This document shows positions 6,492-12,378 of a stretch of DNA of 12,378 nucleotides, one piece after another. The DNA is from Sulfurimonas sp. (GTDB lineage: Bacteria > Campylobacterota > Campylobacteria > Campylobacterales > Sulfurimonadaceae). The translations under genes and the position numbers were made by a program. Under the pieces are notes generated by a model. That model was not told where the DNA came from and made no database searches. It was given only the letters and a program-made list of their open reading frames with translations. Positions within the stretch are counted from its first letter, which is position 1; the number at the start of each line of letters is the position of its first letter. The DNA lies in assembly GCF_023229105.1 (NCBI RefSeq), contig NZ_JALNZY010000058.1, positions 1 to 12,378 on the forward strand, written 5' to 3'.

Positions 6492-7205
6492 CTATTCTTC
6501 GTGAGCTTCCATGTAGAGAATACGTCCACAGTGTGGACAAGTTGTAATCTCTTCAGCTTTTATAACGTCTGCATAAACCTTATCATTGATAATCATGTGA
6601 CAACCCATGCACGCCTGCTCTTCTACCGGCACTACCGTCATATTTTTAGCCCATCTGCGAATTTTTTGATAAAACGCAAGACCTTTTTGATTCATCTCAG
6701 AAATCAATTTCTCTTTTTTCACAAATACTTCTTGGCGAGATTTGTTAATTACCTCTAATTTTGTATTTACTTCAACCTGAATAGATGACAAATTAGCATC
6801 AAGCTCTTTTAGAGACTCTTTTGCAGCATCTATTTGTTCTGTCTTTAGAGCAACTACTCTCTCAAGTCTCTCAATCTCTTCGTTTGCAAAAGTTACTTGC
6901 TCTTTGGCAATTTCCTCTTCAAGTTGAAGCGATTTCATCTCACGTTCAGTTTTAATTTCACTGCTTTTTTTAGAGTTATCTTCTAATTTTTGAGAAAGCT
7001 CTTGAAGATGAAGTTCATTTTTTTTCTTTTTAACTTCCTCATCTTTAATCTCTTGTGTTAGATTTTCAATATCTGAATCAATACTCTGCTTCTTTGCTTG
7101 TGCCGCCTCAAGTTTGTAGTTTGCCTCTTCTATCTGTGGCTCAAAAGCATCTATCTCTTTGTCAATTTGCGATAAGTCAATTAGCTGTTTTAGGTGGATG
7201 TTCAT
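6492..7205 (-). CDS. flgZ: FlgZ/HP0958-like coiled-coil zinc-ribbon protein
   Basis: 237 residues: a long charged, heptad-rich coiled coil (about 5-170) followed by a C4 zinc ribbon with CxxC pairs at C199/C202 (CMGC) and C223/C226 (CPHC). This is the architecture of H. pylori HP0958 (FlgZ), which stabilises the sigma-54 factor RpoN and affects flaA mRNA, and so is needed for flagella. The same flanking genes, waaA downstream and a NIF3-like gene upstream, are found around HP0958 and Cj0706, which supports orthology. Function in this organism is inferred. ATG at 7203-7205 has AGGAG upstream at good spacing; the stop is two bases before waaA. Confidence 0.85.
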   Translation of the reverse strand: MNIHLKQLIDLSQIDKEIDAFEPQIEEANYKLEAAQAKKQSIDSDIENLTQEIKDEEVKKKKNELHLQELSQKLEDNSKKSSEIKTEREMKSLQLEEEIAKEQVTFANEEIERLERVVALKTEQIDAAKESLKELDANLSSIQVEVNTKLEVINKSRQEVFVKKEKLISEMNQKGLAFYQKIRRWAKNMTVVPVEEQACMGCHMIINDKVYADVIKAEEITTCPHCGRILYMEAHEE

Positions 7206-7241
7206 TAATCTCCTTTTGGATTAAATAATAGTACCTATTTC

Positions 7242-7964
7242 TTAAATATAAGTAAAAGGGTTTTTTGATGATGAAATTATAGCTTCTAAACCTAAATTTT
7301 TCAAATGTTTAAACAAAATCTCTGTAAAAAATTGTTCACTCTCAAAATGTCCGATATCTATCATAGACAAATTTATGCTCTTTGCCTCCATAGCATCGTG
7401 ATATTTAATATCTCCGGTTAAAAAACAATCAGCCTTTATAGATTTAATTAAAGAGCATCCAGAACCGGTTGTCAGAGCAACTCTTTTTACCCTTTGGGAA
7501 CTTTTTACGCATTTTATATGTGTTAAAGAAAAAACAGCGGCAACTTTTTTTGCAAAAACATCAAAATCCTCATCTATATCTATATATACCACAAACCCAT
7601 CTTTTTGAGCAATTTTATAGCCCAAAATCTCGGTTGCTACGTACTCGTTTAGATGTGTTTTATCAAAGTTTGTATGCATGGAGATATTTGAAATATTTTT
7701 TTGTATCATCTTTTGAATTAGATTTGCAGGATATTTGCTAAACTCCAACTGTTTAAGTCCGCCAAATATTAATGGGTGATGCGTTATTAAAAGGGTATTC
7801 TCCTCCATGGAGTCTAAGAGTGCCTCATCAATATCTATGCTAAGAACTATCTTTTTAACCTCTTGATTAAAATCCCCAAGCATCAGACCTGAATTATCCC
7901 AACTCTCTTGAAGCTCAAAAGGAGATAACTCATTTAAAAAATCATATATCTGCGATATTTTCAT
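7242..7964 (-). CDS. NIF3-like dinuclear metal centre protein (YbgI/DUF34 family)
   Basis: 240-residue member of the NIF3/YbgI family, hexameric proteins with a two-metal site; related proteins have been linked to GTP cyclohydrolase-like activity, but the physiological role is unsettled. Metal ligands are visible: THHPLIFGGLKQL with H62 and H63, HTNFDKTHLN with D101, and GHFESEQF with H206 and E210. The N-terminal LQESWDNSGLMLGD block is typical. ATG at 7962-7964 has AGGAG overlapping the stop of the TPR gene, suggesting coupling. Position matches HP0959/Cj0705 beside flgZ; in those species glyQ follows on the far side, whereas here a TPR gene does. Confidence 0.93.
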   Translation of the reverse strand: MKISQIYDFLNELSPFELQESWDNSGLMLGDFNQEVKKIVLSIDIDEALLDSMEENTLLITHHPLIFGGLKQLEFSKYPANLIQKMIQKNISNISMHTNFDKTHLNEYVATEILGYKIAQKDGFVVYIDIDEDFDVFAKKVAAVFSLTHIKCVKSSQRVKRVALTTGSGCSLIKSIKADCFLTGDIKYHDAMEAKSINLSMIDIGHFESEQFFTEILFKHLKNLGLEAIISSSKNPFTYI

Positions 7965-7972
7965 CTTAACTC

Positions 7973-8545
7973 CTAGTCAAGCTTTTCGAGCTCTTCTTTT
8001 GCCTCTTTAAAATCAGGATTTATCTCAAGTGCTTTTTTATACATCTCTTTTGCTTCATCCAGATGCTTCATATCGACCAAAAGATTTCCATAATTATAGT
8101 ATGTTACAGGATTCCTATCGTTAATGTTTAAAGAAGCACTTAGGTGCAACTTAGCCGATACAAACTCCTCGTTTGCTCTATAAATAGATGCTATAGAGTT
8201 TTGAATATACTCATTATTTGCATCTCCTTTGGCAGCCTCTTTATAGTAATCGAGCGCTTCTTCTTTGTTGTTAAGCTGCTGAGAAATATAACCCATCTTA
8301 AACAAAGAATCAGAACCCTGAGCCTCTTTTGCGTTAGCTTCTTTGTAAAGCAAAAGTGCAGTTTGCATATCGCCACTCTCAAATGCTTCATCAGCCCTAA
8401 TAAGGAGCGCTTGAGGATCAAATGAAGATAGTGCGCGCTCATCTTTTTCTTGCTGCGGATCTTGTTGAAGTAGTTGAATATGCTCATAAACTTTAAATGC
8501 AAAAAATGCCGAAGCACCCAGCATTATAATCTGAAATAGTGTCAT
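7973..8545 (-). CDS. Membrane-anchored TPR-repeat protein
   Basis: 190 residues. An N-terminal hydrophobic segment (about 2-18, TLFQIIMLGASAFFAFKVY) followed by a polar linker suggests one membrane anchor. The rest is about four tetratricopeptide repeats, with ALLLYKEANAK, GYISQQLNNKEEALDYYKEA, SIYRANEEFVSAKLHLSASL and YGNLLVDMKHLDEAKEMYKKALEINP. The last repeat is nearly canonical. TPRs mediate protein contacts, so this is a scaffold of unknown partner; the neighbouring exported LytM peptidase hints at envelope work, but that is only context. ATG at 8543-8545 follows GGAG (plus-strand ctcc within 8553-8557). It lies 18 bases after the peptidase gene. Confidence 0.85.
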   Translation of the reverse strand: MTLFQIIMLGASAFFAFKVYEHIQLLQQDPQQEKDERALSSFDPQALLIRADEAFESGDMQTALLLYKEANAKEAQGSDSLFKMGYISQQLNNKEEALDYYKEAAKGDANNEYIQNSIASIYRANEEFVSAKLHLSASLNINDRNPVTYYNYGNLLVDMKHLDEAKEMYKKALEINPDFKEAKEELEKLD

Positions 8546-8563
8546 TATGCGACTCCTTTTATT

Positions 8564-9430
8564 TTATTGACGCTTTTGTAATATATTTTCATTTATCAGC
8601 TTAATAAACTGAAGCGGATCAACCTGCTGGGCAGCTACTCTGATGCCAAAATGAAGATGCGGACCCGTAACTCTGCCACTGCTGCCCGAAAGCCCTATGA
8701 TATCGCCTTTTTTTACCACAGCACCCTCCCCGACGTTAAATTTACTCATATGAAAATAGCAGGAGTATATCCCATGCCCATGGTCTATAATAACAGAGCC
8801 GCCGGAGTAGAACCTATCTTTTGCCAAAACTATTTTACCGCTATTGCTCGCCATCAAAGGGGTACCAGTAATTGCTCTAAAATCTGTTCCGCCGTGGTAA
8901 CTTTTTAGTAAACCGTTGTAAACTCTCGCTTTTCCAAAACCGCTTGTTATTTTACTCTCCATTGGAACTATAAAATCAGACTCCATGTAGCTTTTATCTG
9001 TTACGCTTTCATATATTTTCATCGCCTCGGCATACTCTTTGGAGGCTCTTTGTTTATCTTTTTTGCTTAAAACTACCTTTGAATTATCAACACTTAACGT
9101 CTCCTTCTCATAGTTTGCATCCTCTACACGAAAGAGAAGAGATTTGCTTTTTTGCTCACTCTCTTGCTTATAATAAATTTCTACTTTTTTATCCGATGGT
9201 TTTTCATAATAGTTTATTGGAATAAGGGCGTAAAACATTTCATCATTAAGTGGATTTTTAAAGATTTTATATCTTTTTTTATCGACTATTATATCTTCAT
9301 AGCTGATATTTTTCTCTTTTTTAAACTCCAAAAGAGCGGTTTTTCCGTTTGAAACGGTTGCGTTTGCTATCTTTATATCAAGTGCAAAAATACTACCAGC
9401 AAAAAACAAAATAAGAAAAAACAGTCTCAT
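8564..9430 (-). CDS. Exported LytM/M23-family peptidase
   Basis: Predicted zinc endopeptidase acting on peptidoglycan cross-links in the periplasm. The 288-residue product begins with a signal peptide (MRLFFLILFFAGSIFA, likely cut before LD), followed by an unassigned beta-rich region (about 20-105), a linker, and the LytM domain from about 160: SGFG, HGGTDFR (H179, D183), IDHGHGIYSCYFHMS with H227, and GPHLHFG (H258, H260). All zinc ligands and the catalytic histidine positions are present, so it should be active rather than a degenerate activator. ATG at 9428-9430 overlaps the smpB stop (TGATG); a TTG one codon earlier is less likely. Related Campylobacterota M23 proteins shape the cell, but this one could also serve division. 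Confidence 0.93.
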   Translation of the reverse strand: MRLFFLILFFAGSIFALDIKIANATVSNGKTALLEFKKEKNISYEDIIVDKKRYKIFKNPLNDEMFYALIPINYYEKPSDKKVEIYYKQESEQKSKSLLFRVEDANYEKETLSVDNSKVVLSKKDKQRASKEYAEAMKIYESVTDKSYMESDFIVPMESKITSGFGKARVYNGLLKSYHGGTDFRAITGTPLMASNSGKIVLAKDRFYSGGSVIIDHGHGIYSCYFHMSKFNVGEGAVVKKGDIIGLSGSSGRVTGPHLHFGIRVAAQQVDPLQFIKLINENILQKRQ

Positions 9431-9882
9431 CAATAATCCTTCATAGAGCGCTCCATATCACGCTTCATATCCTTCTCTTTGAGATCATTTCTTTTATCAT
9501 GCAGCTGCTTGCCTTTTGCGATTGCGATTTGAATTTTTACAATGTTTCTATCGTTAAAATAGAGTTGCAACGGAACTACCGTATACCCCTCTTTTTCAAC
9601 AGCTTTTATCATCTTAGCTATCTGTTTTTTATGTAAAAGAAGCTTTCTGCTGCCTCTTTCTTCATGTGAATAAAAGTGGTGAGTTGTCTCCAGTCTGCCT
9701 ATATGAGCATTAAAAAGAAATGCTTCACCTTGCACAAAACGTATAAAACTATCTTTTAGATTTACACGTCCAGCTCTTATAGCCTTTATCTCACTGCCTT
9801 TAAGAACCAAGCCCGCCTCAAACTTCTCTTCTAAAAAGTAATCAAAATAGGCTTTTTTATTTTTTGCTATTGTTTCACCCAT
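9430..9882 (-). CDS. smpB: tmRNA-binding protein SmpB
   Basis: Binds tmRNA (ssrA) and brings it to stalled ribosomes for trans-translation and tagging of the truncated peptide. 150 residues, the usual length. Family blocks: NKKAYFDYFLEEKFEAGLVL, KGSEIKAIRAGRVNLKDSFI, the NAHIGRLETTHH region, RGSRKLLLHKKQI, VPLQLYFNDRNIVKIQIAIA, and the basic C-terminal tail GKQLHDKR with a lysine/arginine-rich end that inserts into the ribosomal decoding centre. ATG at 9880-9882 is preceded by GAGGAG (9895-9900) and a TATAAT box at 9913-9918. First gene of the cluster that runs to waaA; its stop overlaps the peptidase start by one base. Confidence 0.97.
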   Translation of the reverse strand: MGETIAKNKKAYFDYFLEEKFEAGLVLKGSEIKAIRAGRVNLKDSFIRFVQGEAFLFNAHIGRLETTHHFYSHEERGSRKLLLHKKQIAKMIKAVEKEGYTVVPLQLYFNDRNIVKIQIAIAKGKQLHDKRNDLKEKDMKRDMERSMKDY

Positions 9883-9912
9883 TGCCTATTATTTCTCCTC
9901 TTTATTTTTTTT

Positions 9913-9918
9913 ATTATA
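9913..9918 (-). promoter_or_regulatory. Candidate smpB promoter -10 box
   Basis: The minus strand reads TATAAT here, about 31 bases before the smpB ATG, with the upstream AT-rich run typical of Campylobacterota sigma-70 promoters, which lack a strict -35. The ribosome binding site GAGGAG (9895-9900) follows. TTATCA lies 19 bases upstream as a weak -35. It would drive smpB through waaA. Confidence 0.5.
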
Positions 9919-9942
9919 TCTATATTATTTTACAATCTGATA

Positions 9943-9963
9943 AATGATGCTTAAGCACTCATT
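9943..9963. terminator. Hairpin over the dinD stop codon
   Basis: AATGA-TGC (9943-9950) pairs with GCA-c-TCATT (9955-9963), an 8-bp stem with one bulged base and a TTAA loop. It covers the dinD TGA (9959-9961). On the plus strand it is followed by a run of T (9962-9969), an intrinsic-terminator shape; on the minus strand the sequence after it is UUAUCAG, weaker. Probably marks the end of the dinD transcript and may work in both directions. Confidence 0.5.
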
Positions 9964-10798
9964 TTTTTTCTAACTTTGTCTGCTCTTTTTCTAAACTTTT
10001 CACGTTTTTTTTCGGGCTTGATAAATTTTCTGGCATCTCCCCACCTAACTCTTTGATGGTTTGTCTTATTTTTTTACCCACTTCATGGTGTGTTTGATTG
10101 GCATTTGCTTTACCTTTGATATTGTCTCGTTTGAGTTTTTCCTCCGCTTGCGTAGCACGAAATAGATTTGCGGCTAGTTCTGTGCTTCCCATGTGGTCTA
10201 AAATTTTTTGAGATTTTTTGAGTCCTTTTTTTACATGTATCTCTTTAGCATCAAGTCCACCGTACAAACCTTTGTACCCATGATTTTGGAATATTGCAAA
10301 ATCAAGATTTGACGCTACACCTGCATTAAAAGCTGCTTCTACAAGCTGTTTGTTATGTTCTTTTAGCTCATTTCTTAAAAATACTCTTTTTTCTTCCTCT
10401 TTTAACTGTGCAAACTTTTCATCATCTTGGAGTTCTGCTCTTCTTGTTTGAAGTGCAAAATAGGTTTGTCCGTTGGCTACAACTCTCTTGCTGGGGTCTG
10501 CATTTTGCACTATAAGATAGCATGCATATCTTGAGAGTGCAAAAGACTCCATCTCTCTTGATGCACCAGAGCCAATGTTAACCATCTCGTTGACTTCAAC
10601 GATATGGTCTACCACTTCAAAACCGCTATTTATACAAGCATCTTTTGCTTTATTAATTACCTTAATAAAGTTTCTAAAATCACTATATTCAAGCACCTTT
10701 GCAAGTGCTCTTGCGTACCAAAATTCCACTCCATTGCTATCTATCTGTTTTATATCTTCAAATGTTTGATGACTTTGATGTGATGTTATAGTTTTCAT
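9959..10798 (-). CDS. dinD: DNA-damage-inducible protein D
   Basis: 279 residues, closely resembling E. coli DinD (274 residues as I recall), an SOS-induced protein reported to counteract RecA filaments. Shared blocks run the full length: an N-terminal Bro-N-like segment (GVEFWYARALAKVLEYSDF, 23-41), SRYACYLIVQNADPSK (89-104), QTYFALQTRRAEL, RNELKEHNKQLVEAA (142-156), FAIFQNHGYKGLYGGLDAK (167-185), KILDHMGSTELAANLFRATQ (198-217), and GKKIRQTIKELGGEMPE. ATG at 10796-10798 has GGAG (10804-10807) at good spacing. It is separated by gaps on both sides, so it is not part of the smpB operon. No E. coli-type SOS box (CTGT-N8-ACAG) is visible upstream. The strong similarity to a gammaproteobacterial protein suggests horizontal transfer (inference). 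Confidence 0.95.
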   Translation of the reverse strand: MKTITSHQSHQTFEDIKQIDSNGVEFWYARALAKVLEYSDFRNFIKVINKAKDACINSGFEVVDHIVEVNEMVNIGSGASREMESFALSRYACYLIVQNADPSKRVVANGQTYFALQTRRAELQDDEKFAQLKEEEKRVFLRNELKEHNKQLVEAAFNAGVASNLDFAIFQNHGYKGLYGGLDAKEIHVKKGLKKSQKILDHMGSTELAANLFRATQAEEKLKRDNIKGKANANQTHHEVGKKIRQTIKELGGEMPENLSSPKKNVKSLEKEQTKLEKK

Positions 10799-11018
10799 TT
10801 ATACTCCAATGAATTTTTCTTGATACTAACATTTTTAAATCTAGTTGTTAAAAAGTATGACAAATTGTAATGATTTTTAGAATTGGTGTTTAAAATTACT
10901 CATATTTTCTAAGCTATTATCTGTTTCTTTATATATCAGAATTTTTAGATTAAACTTTAAACTAAAATAGAAGTGTTTCAAGATATTACTTCTTTATAAT
11001 AAAGTTTTGAGATAATTA
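10799..11018. promoter_or_regulatory. Intergenic region upstream of dinD
   Basis: Very AT-rich 220-base gap between the ABC-type gene and dinD. It carries the dinD ribosome binding site GGAG (10804-10807) and presumably its promoter. TTGTCA (10858-10863 on the minus strand) and AT-rich -10-like sequences are present, but no pair stands out. No CTGT-N8-ACAG operator is seen. Near the ABC gene end there are two small inverted repeats: AGAAGT (10969-10974) with ACTTCT (10988-10993), and CTTTAT (10992-10997) with ATAAAG (10999-11004). They overlap, and neither is followed by a U-run on the minus strand, so termination is doubtful. Confidence 0.4.
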
Positions 11019-12378
11019 TTAAATTTTTAACAATTTATTATTTTGTGAAAGTGATAAGATTTCATATTGTTTTGCATCAATTTCACTTGGCAATTTATCT
11101 GCCAATACTGGCAAAATATATTGTCCATTAATGTTATGAATTATCTCTAGTAATAAACTAGAAAGCTGATTGTCATGAACATTTTCGATTTGATCCAAAA
11201 GTACAAAATGTAAGCACTTAATATCAAGAGCATCTGCAAATTGCATATAAGCTAAATCAAATGCAAAAATTTGACCTTTTTTCTTACCTGTACCAAGTTT
11301 TCCGCTAATACTGTCAATAACTAGTTCAAAACCTTTTTCATTTTGCTGAGAACTTAAAATAAAGTGTTCACCGTAAAGTCGATATGATAGGTCTGAAAAA
11401 AATTCATTAAATTTTGTAATTCTTTTTTGTATTAATTCATCAAGGCTTTGAATCCCTTTATCAATTTTATCCAACTCTTCAATTGATTCATTTAAATTCT
11501 TTAAACTACTTTCCCACAGCCTTTTCTTCTCTTCTAAATTTCCTTTTTGTTCGTACAGTTTTGTTAAATTACTAATAATTTCCTGCAACTCCTCATTGAA
11601 ATTGCCTTTTTTAAGCTTTGCAATGAGTTCTAATTCTTGTTGTAAGTATTTAGAAACTTCTTTTTTTGCAACTAAAATTTTACTTTCAAGATTAGGCAGT
11701 TCTTCCGTTATATATCGAATTTTTTCCTTAACCATATCATTATGAAAAGTAAGAGTTTGTTCAAAAGTTTTTTGAATATTTGGAATGAGTTTTTTTACAT
11801 TATCATACAAATTTTTAATTTTTTGAGCATCTATATCAGCAAAATCTTTTTCAAGTTCCTCTTTACTTTCAAGTATCAATTCTCTTCTAAGCTCTAGTCG
11901 ACCTAACTCCGCTGAAAGTTTATTTAATATACTTTTTACTTGATTTAAACTCTCTAGCTCTTCATTATAATGAGGGTTTATCGAGAAAGCTTCTTTTTTC
12001 TTTTCATATGAAACTATAGATTTTGAAACAATAATCAAAGCTTGTTCTATTTGAGAAGTATTACTTTCTTTTTTTAATCTTTTTTGTAAATTTTCTTCAA
12101 TTTTTTTTATAGCTAATAACTCTTGTTTTCTTTCACTTGAATCTAAATCTATTCCAAGCCAATAAAGATAAAGTGCTTCATATTCGTCTTGACTTGTGTA
12201 AGGGCTTAAAACTTTGAGTGTGTGTTCTACTCTATTTTTATCATCACGAATGTTTTTTGATATGATTTGTTTAAAAGTCGGTTTTTCTTCTGAAGATTTA
12301 AAAATAAGCTCTTTTAGTTTTTGTTGAAATTTTTTATTGTCTTTTATAACTTCATTATTAACTTCTTGAATTTTTTCA
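11019..12378 (-). CDS. DUF2326-type ABC/SMC-like ATPase, ABC-three-component defence class (5' end outside window)
   Basis: The frame is open from the right edge to the TAA at 11019-11021, giving 452 visible residues; a TTG at 12036-12038 is internal, not the start. The visible part opens with a domain containing FKQIISKNIRDD and DEYEALYLYWLGID (about 64-76), then a long charged coiled coil (about 85-320) as in SMC/RecN-like ATPases. The C-terminal ATPase half has GKLGTGKKKGQIFAFDLAY (about 359-377) in place of an ABC signature, and a Walker B-like HFVLLDQIENVHDNQL (390-405). This is the DUF2326 (YydD-like) pattern, known as the ATPase of ABC-3C conflict systems. Walker A and partner genes would lie beyond the window. 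Base composition looks more AT-rich than the housekeeping genes. DUF2326 assignment is likely, the system call inferred. Confidence 0.78.
   Translation of the reverse strand, partial: EKIQEVNNEVIKDNKKFQQKLKELIFKSSEEKPTFKQIISKNIRDDKNRVEHTLKVLSPYTSQDEYEALYLYWLGIDLDSSERKQELLAIKKIEENLQKRLKKESNTSQIEQALIIVSKSIVSYEKKKEAFSINPHYNEELESLNQVKSILNKLSAELGRLELRRELILESKEELEKDFADIDAQKIKNLYDNVKKLIPNIQKTFEQTLTFHNDMVKEKIRYITEELPNLESKILVAKKEVSKYLQQELELIAKLKKGNFNEELQEIISNLTKLYEQKGNLEEKKRLWESSLKNLNESIEELDKIDKGIQSLDELIQKRITKFNEFFSDLSYRLYGEHFILSSQQNEKGFELVIDSISGKLGTGKKKGQIFAFDLAYMQFADALDIKCLHFVLLDQIENVHDNQLSSLLLEIIHNINGQYILPVLADKLPSEIDAKQYEILSLSQNNKLLKI

Noticed and set aside
8191..8517. 108-codon minus-strand frame inside the TPR gene
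   Set aside because: Out of frame with a clear TPR protein; translation is basic and hydrophobic without motifs.
10921..10939. Possible SOS operator CTGT...CAG upstream of dinD
   Set aside because: Half-sites are 12 bases apart instead of 8 and the right half is incomplete.
10799..11018. CRISPR array or small RNA gene in the largest gap
   Set aside because: No regularly spaced repeats and no convincing RNA fold; only short AT-rich inverted repeats.
12036..12038. TTG as the real start of the DUF2326 gene
   Set aside because: The frame stays open for 113 more codons to the edge and that part contains family-like sequence (EYEALYLYWLGID).

Overview
The window is an AT-rich bacterial segment with every recognisable gene on the minus strand, so transcription runs from right to left. 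Gene content and order point to a Campylobacterota (epsilonproteobacterial) chromosome, probably a Sulfurimonas-like free-living organism. From memory, the block rplS-trmD-rimM-KH-rpsP-ffh-(rluA family)-waaA-flgZ-NIF3 matches Campylobacter jejuni Cj0714 to Cj0705, and the rluA family/waaA/flgZ/NIF3 part matches Helicobacter pylori HP0956 to HP0959. The genus is an inference.

Layout in transcription order. (1) 11019-12378: the C-terminal 452 codons of a long coiled-coil DUF2326-type ABC/SMC-like ATPase that runs off the right edge. This class belongs to the ABC-three-component (ABC-3C) conflict systems; the Walker A end and any partner genes lie outside the window. (2) 9959-10798: dinD, very like the E. 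coli SOS protein DinD. It ends in a hairpin over its stop codon. (3) 5323-9882: a tight cluster of smpB, an exported LytM/M23 peptidase, a membrane-anchored TPR protein, a NIF3-like metal protein, the FlgZ/HP0958 zinc-ribbon protein and the Kdo transferase waaA. A TATAAT box precedes smpB, and most junctions overlap or are very short. (4) 5208-5322: a structured, unusually GC-rich intergenic spacer. (5) 3771-5207: an RluA-family pseudouridine synthase, a GIY-YIG domain protein and a DUF188 (YaiI/YqxD) protein, overlapping end to end. (6) ffh (SRP54), then a 125-base hairpin-rich leader. (7) 179-2223: the ribosomal/tRNA operon rpsP-khpA-rimM-trmD-rplS, with overlapping or 1-base junctions, ending in a hairpin over the rplS stop. 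Positions 1-164 show no gene.

Most of the window is housekeeping: ribosome assembly, tRNA methylation, protein targeting, trans-translation and envelope synthesis. The accessory part is the right-hand 2.4 kb (dinD plus the DUF2326 ATPase), which looks like the edge of a DNA-damage or defence insertion beside smpB. The best candidate for a less well described system is the ABC-3C-like ATPase, but only its C-terminal part is visible.
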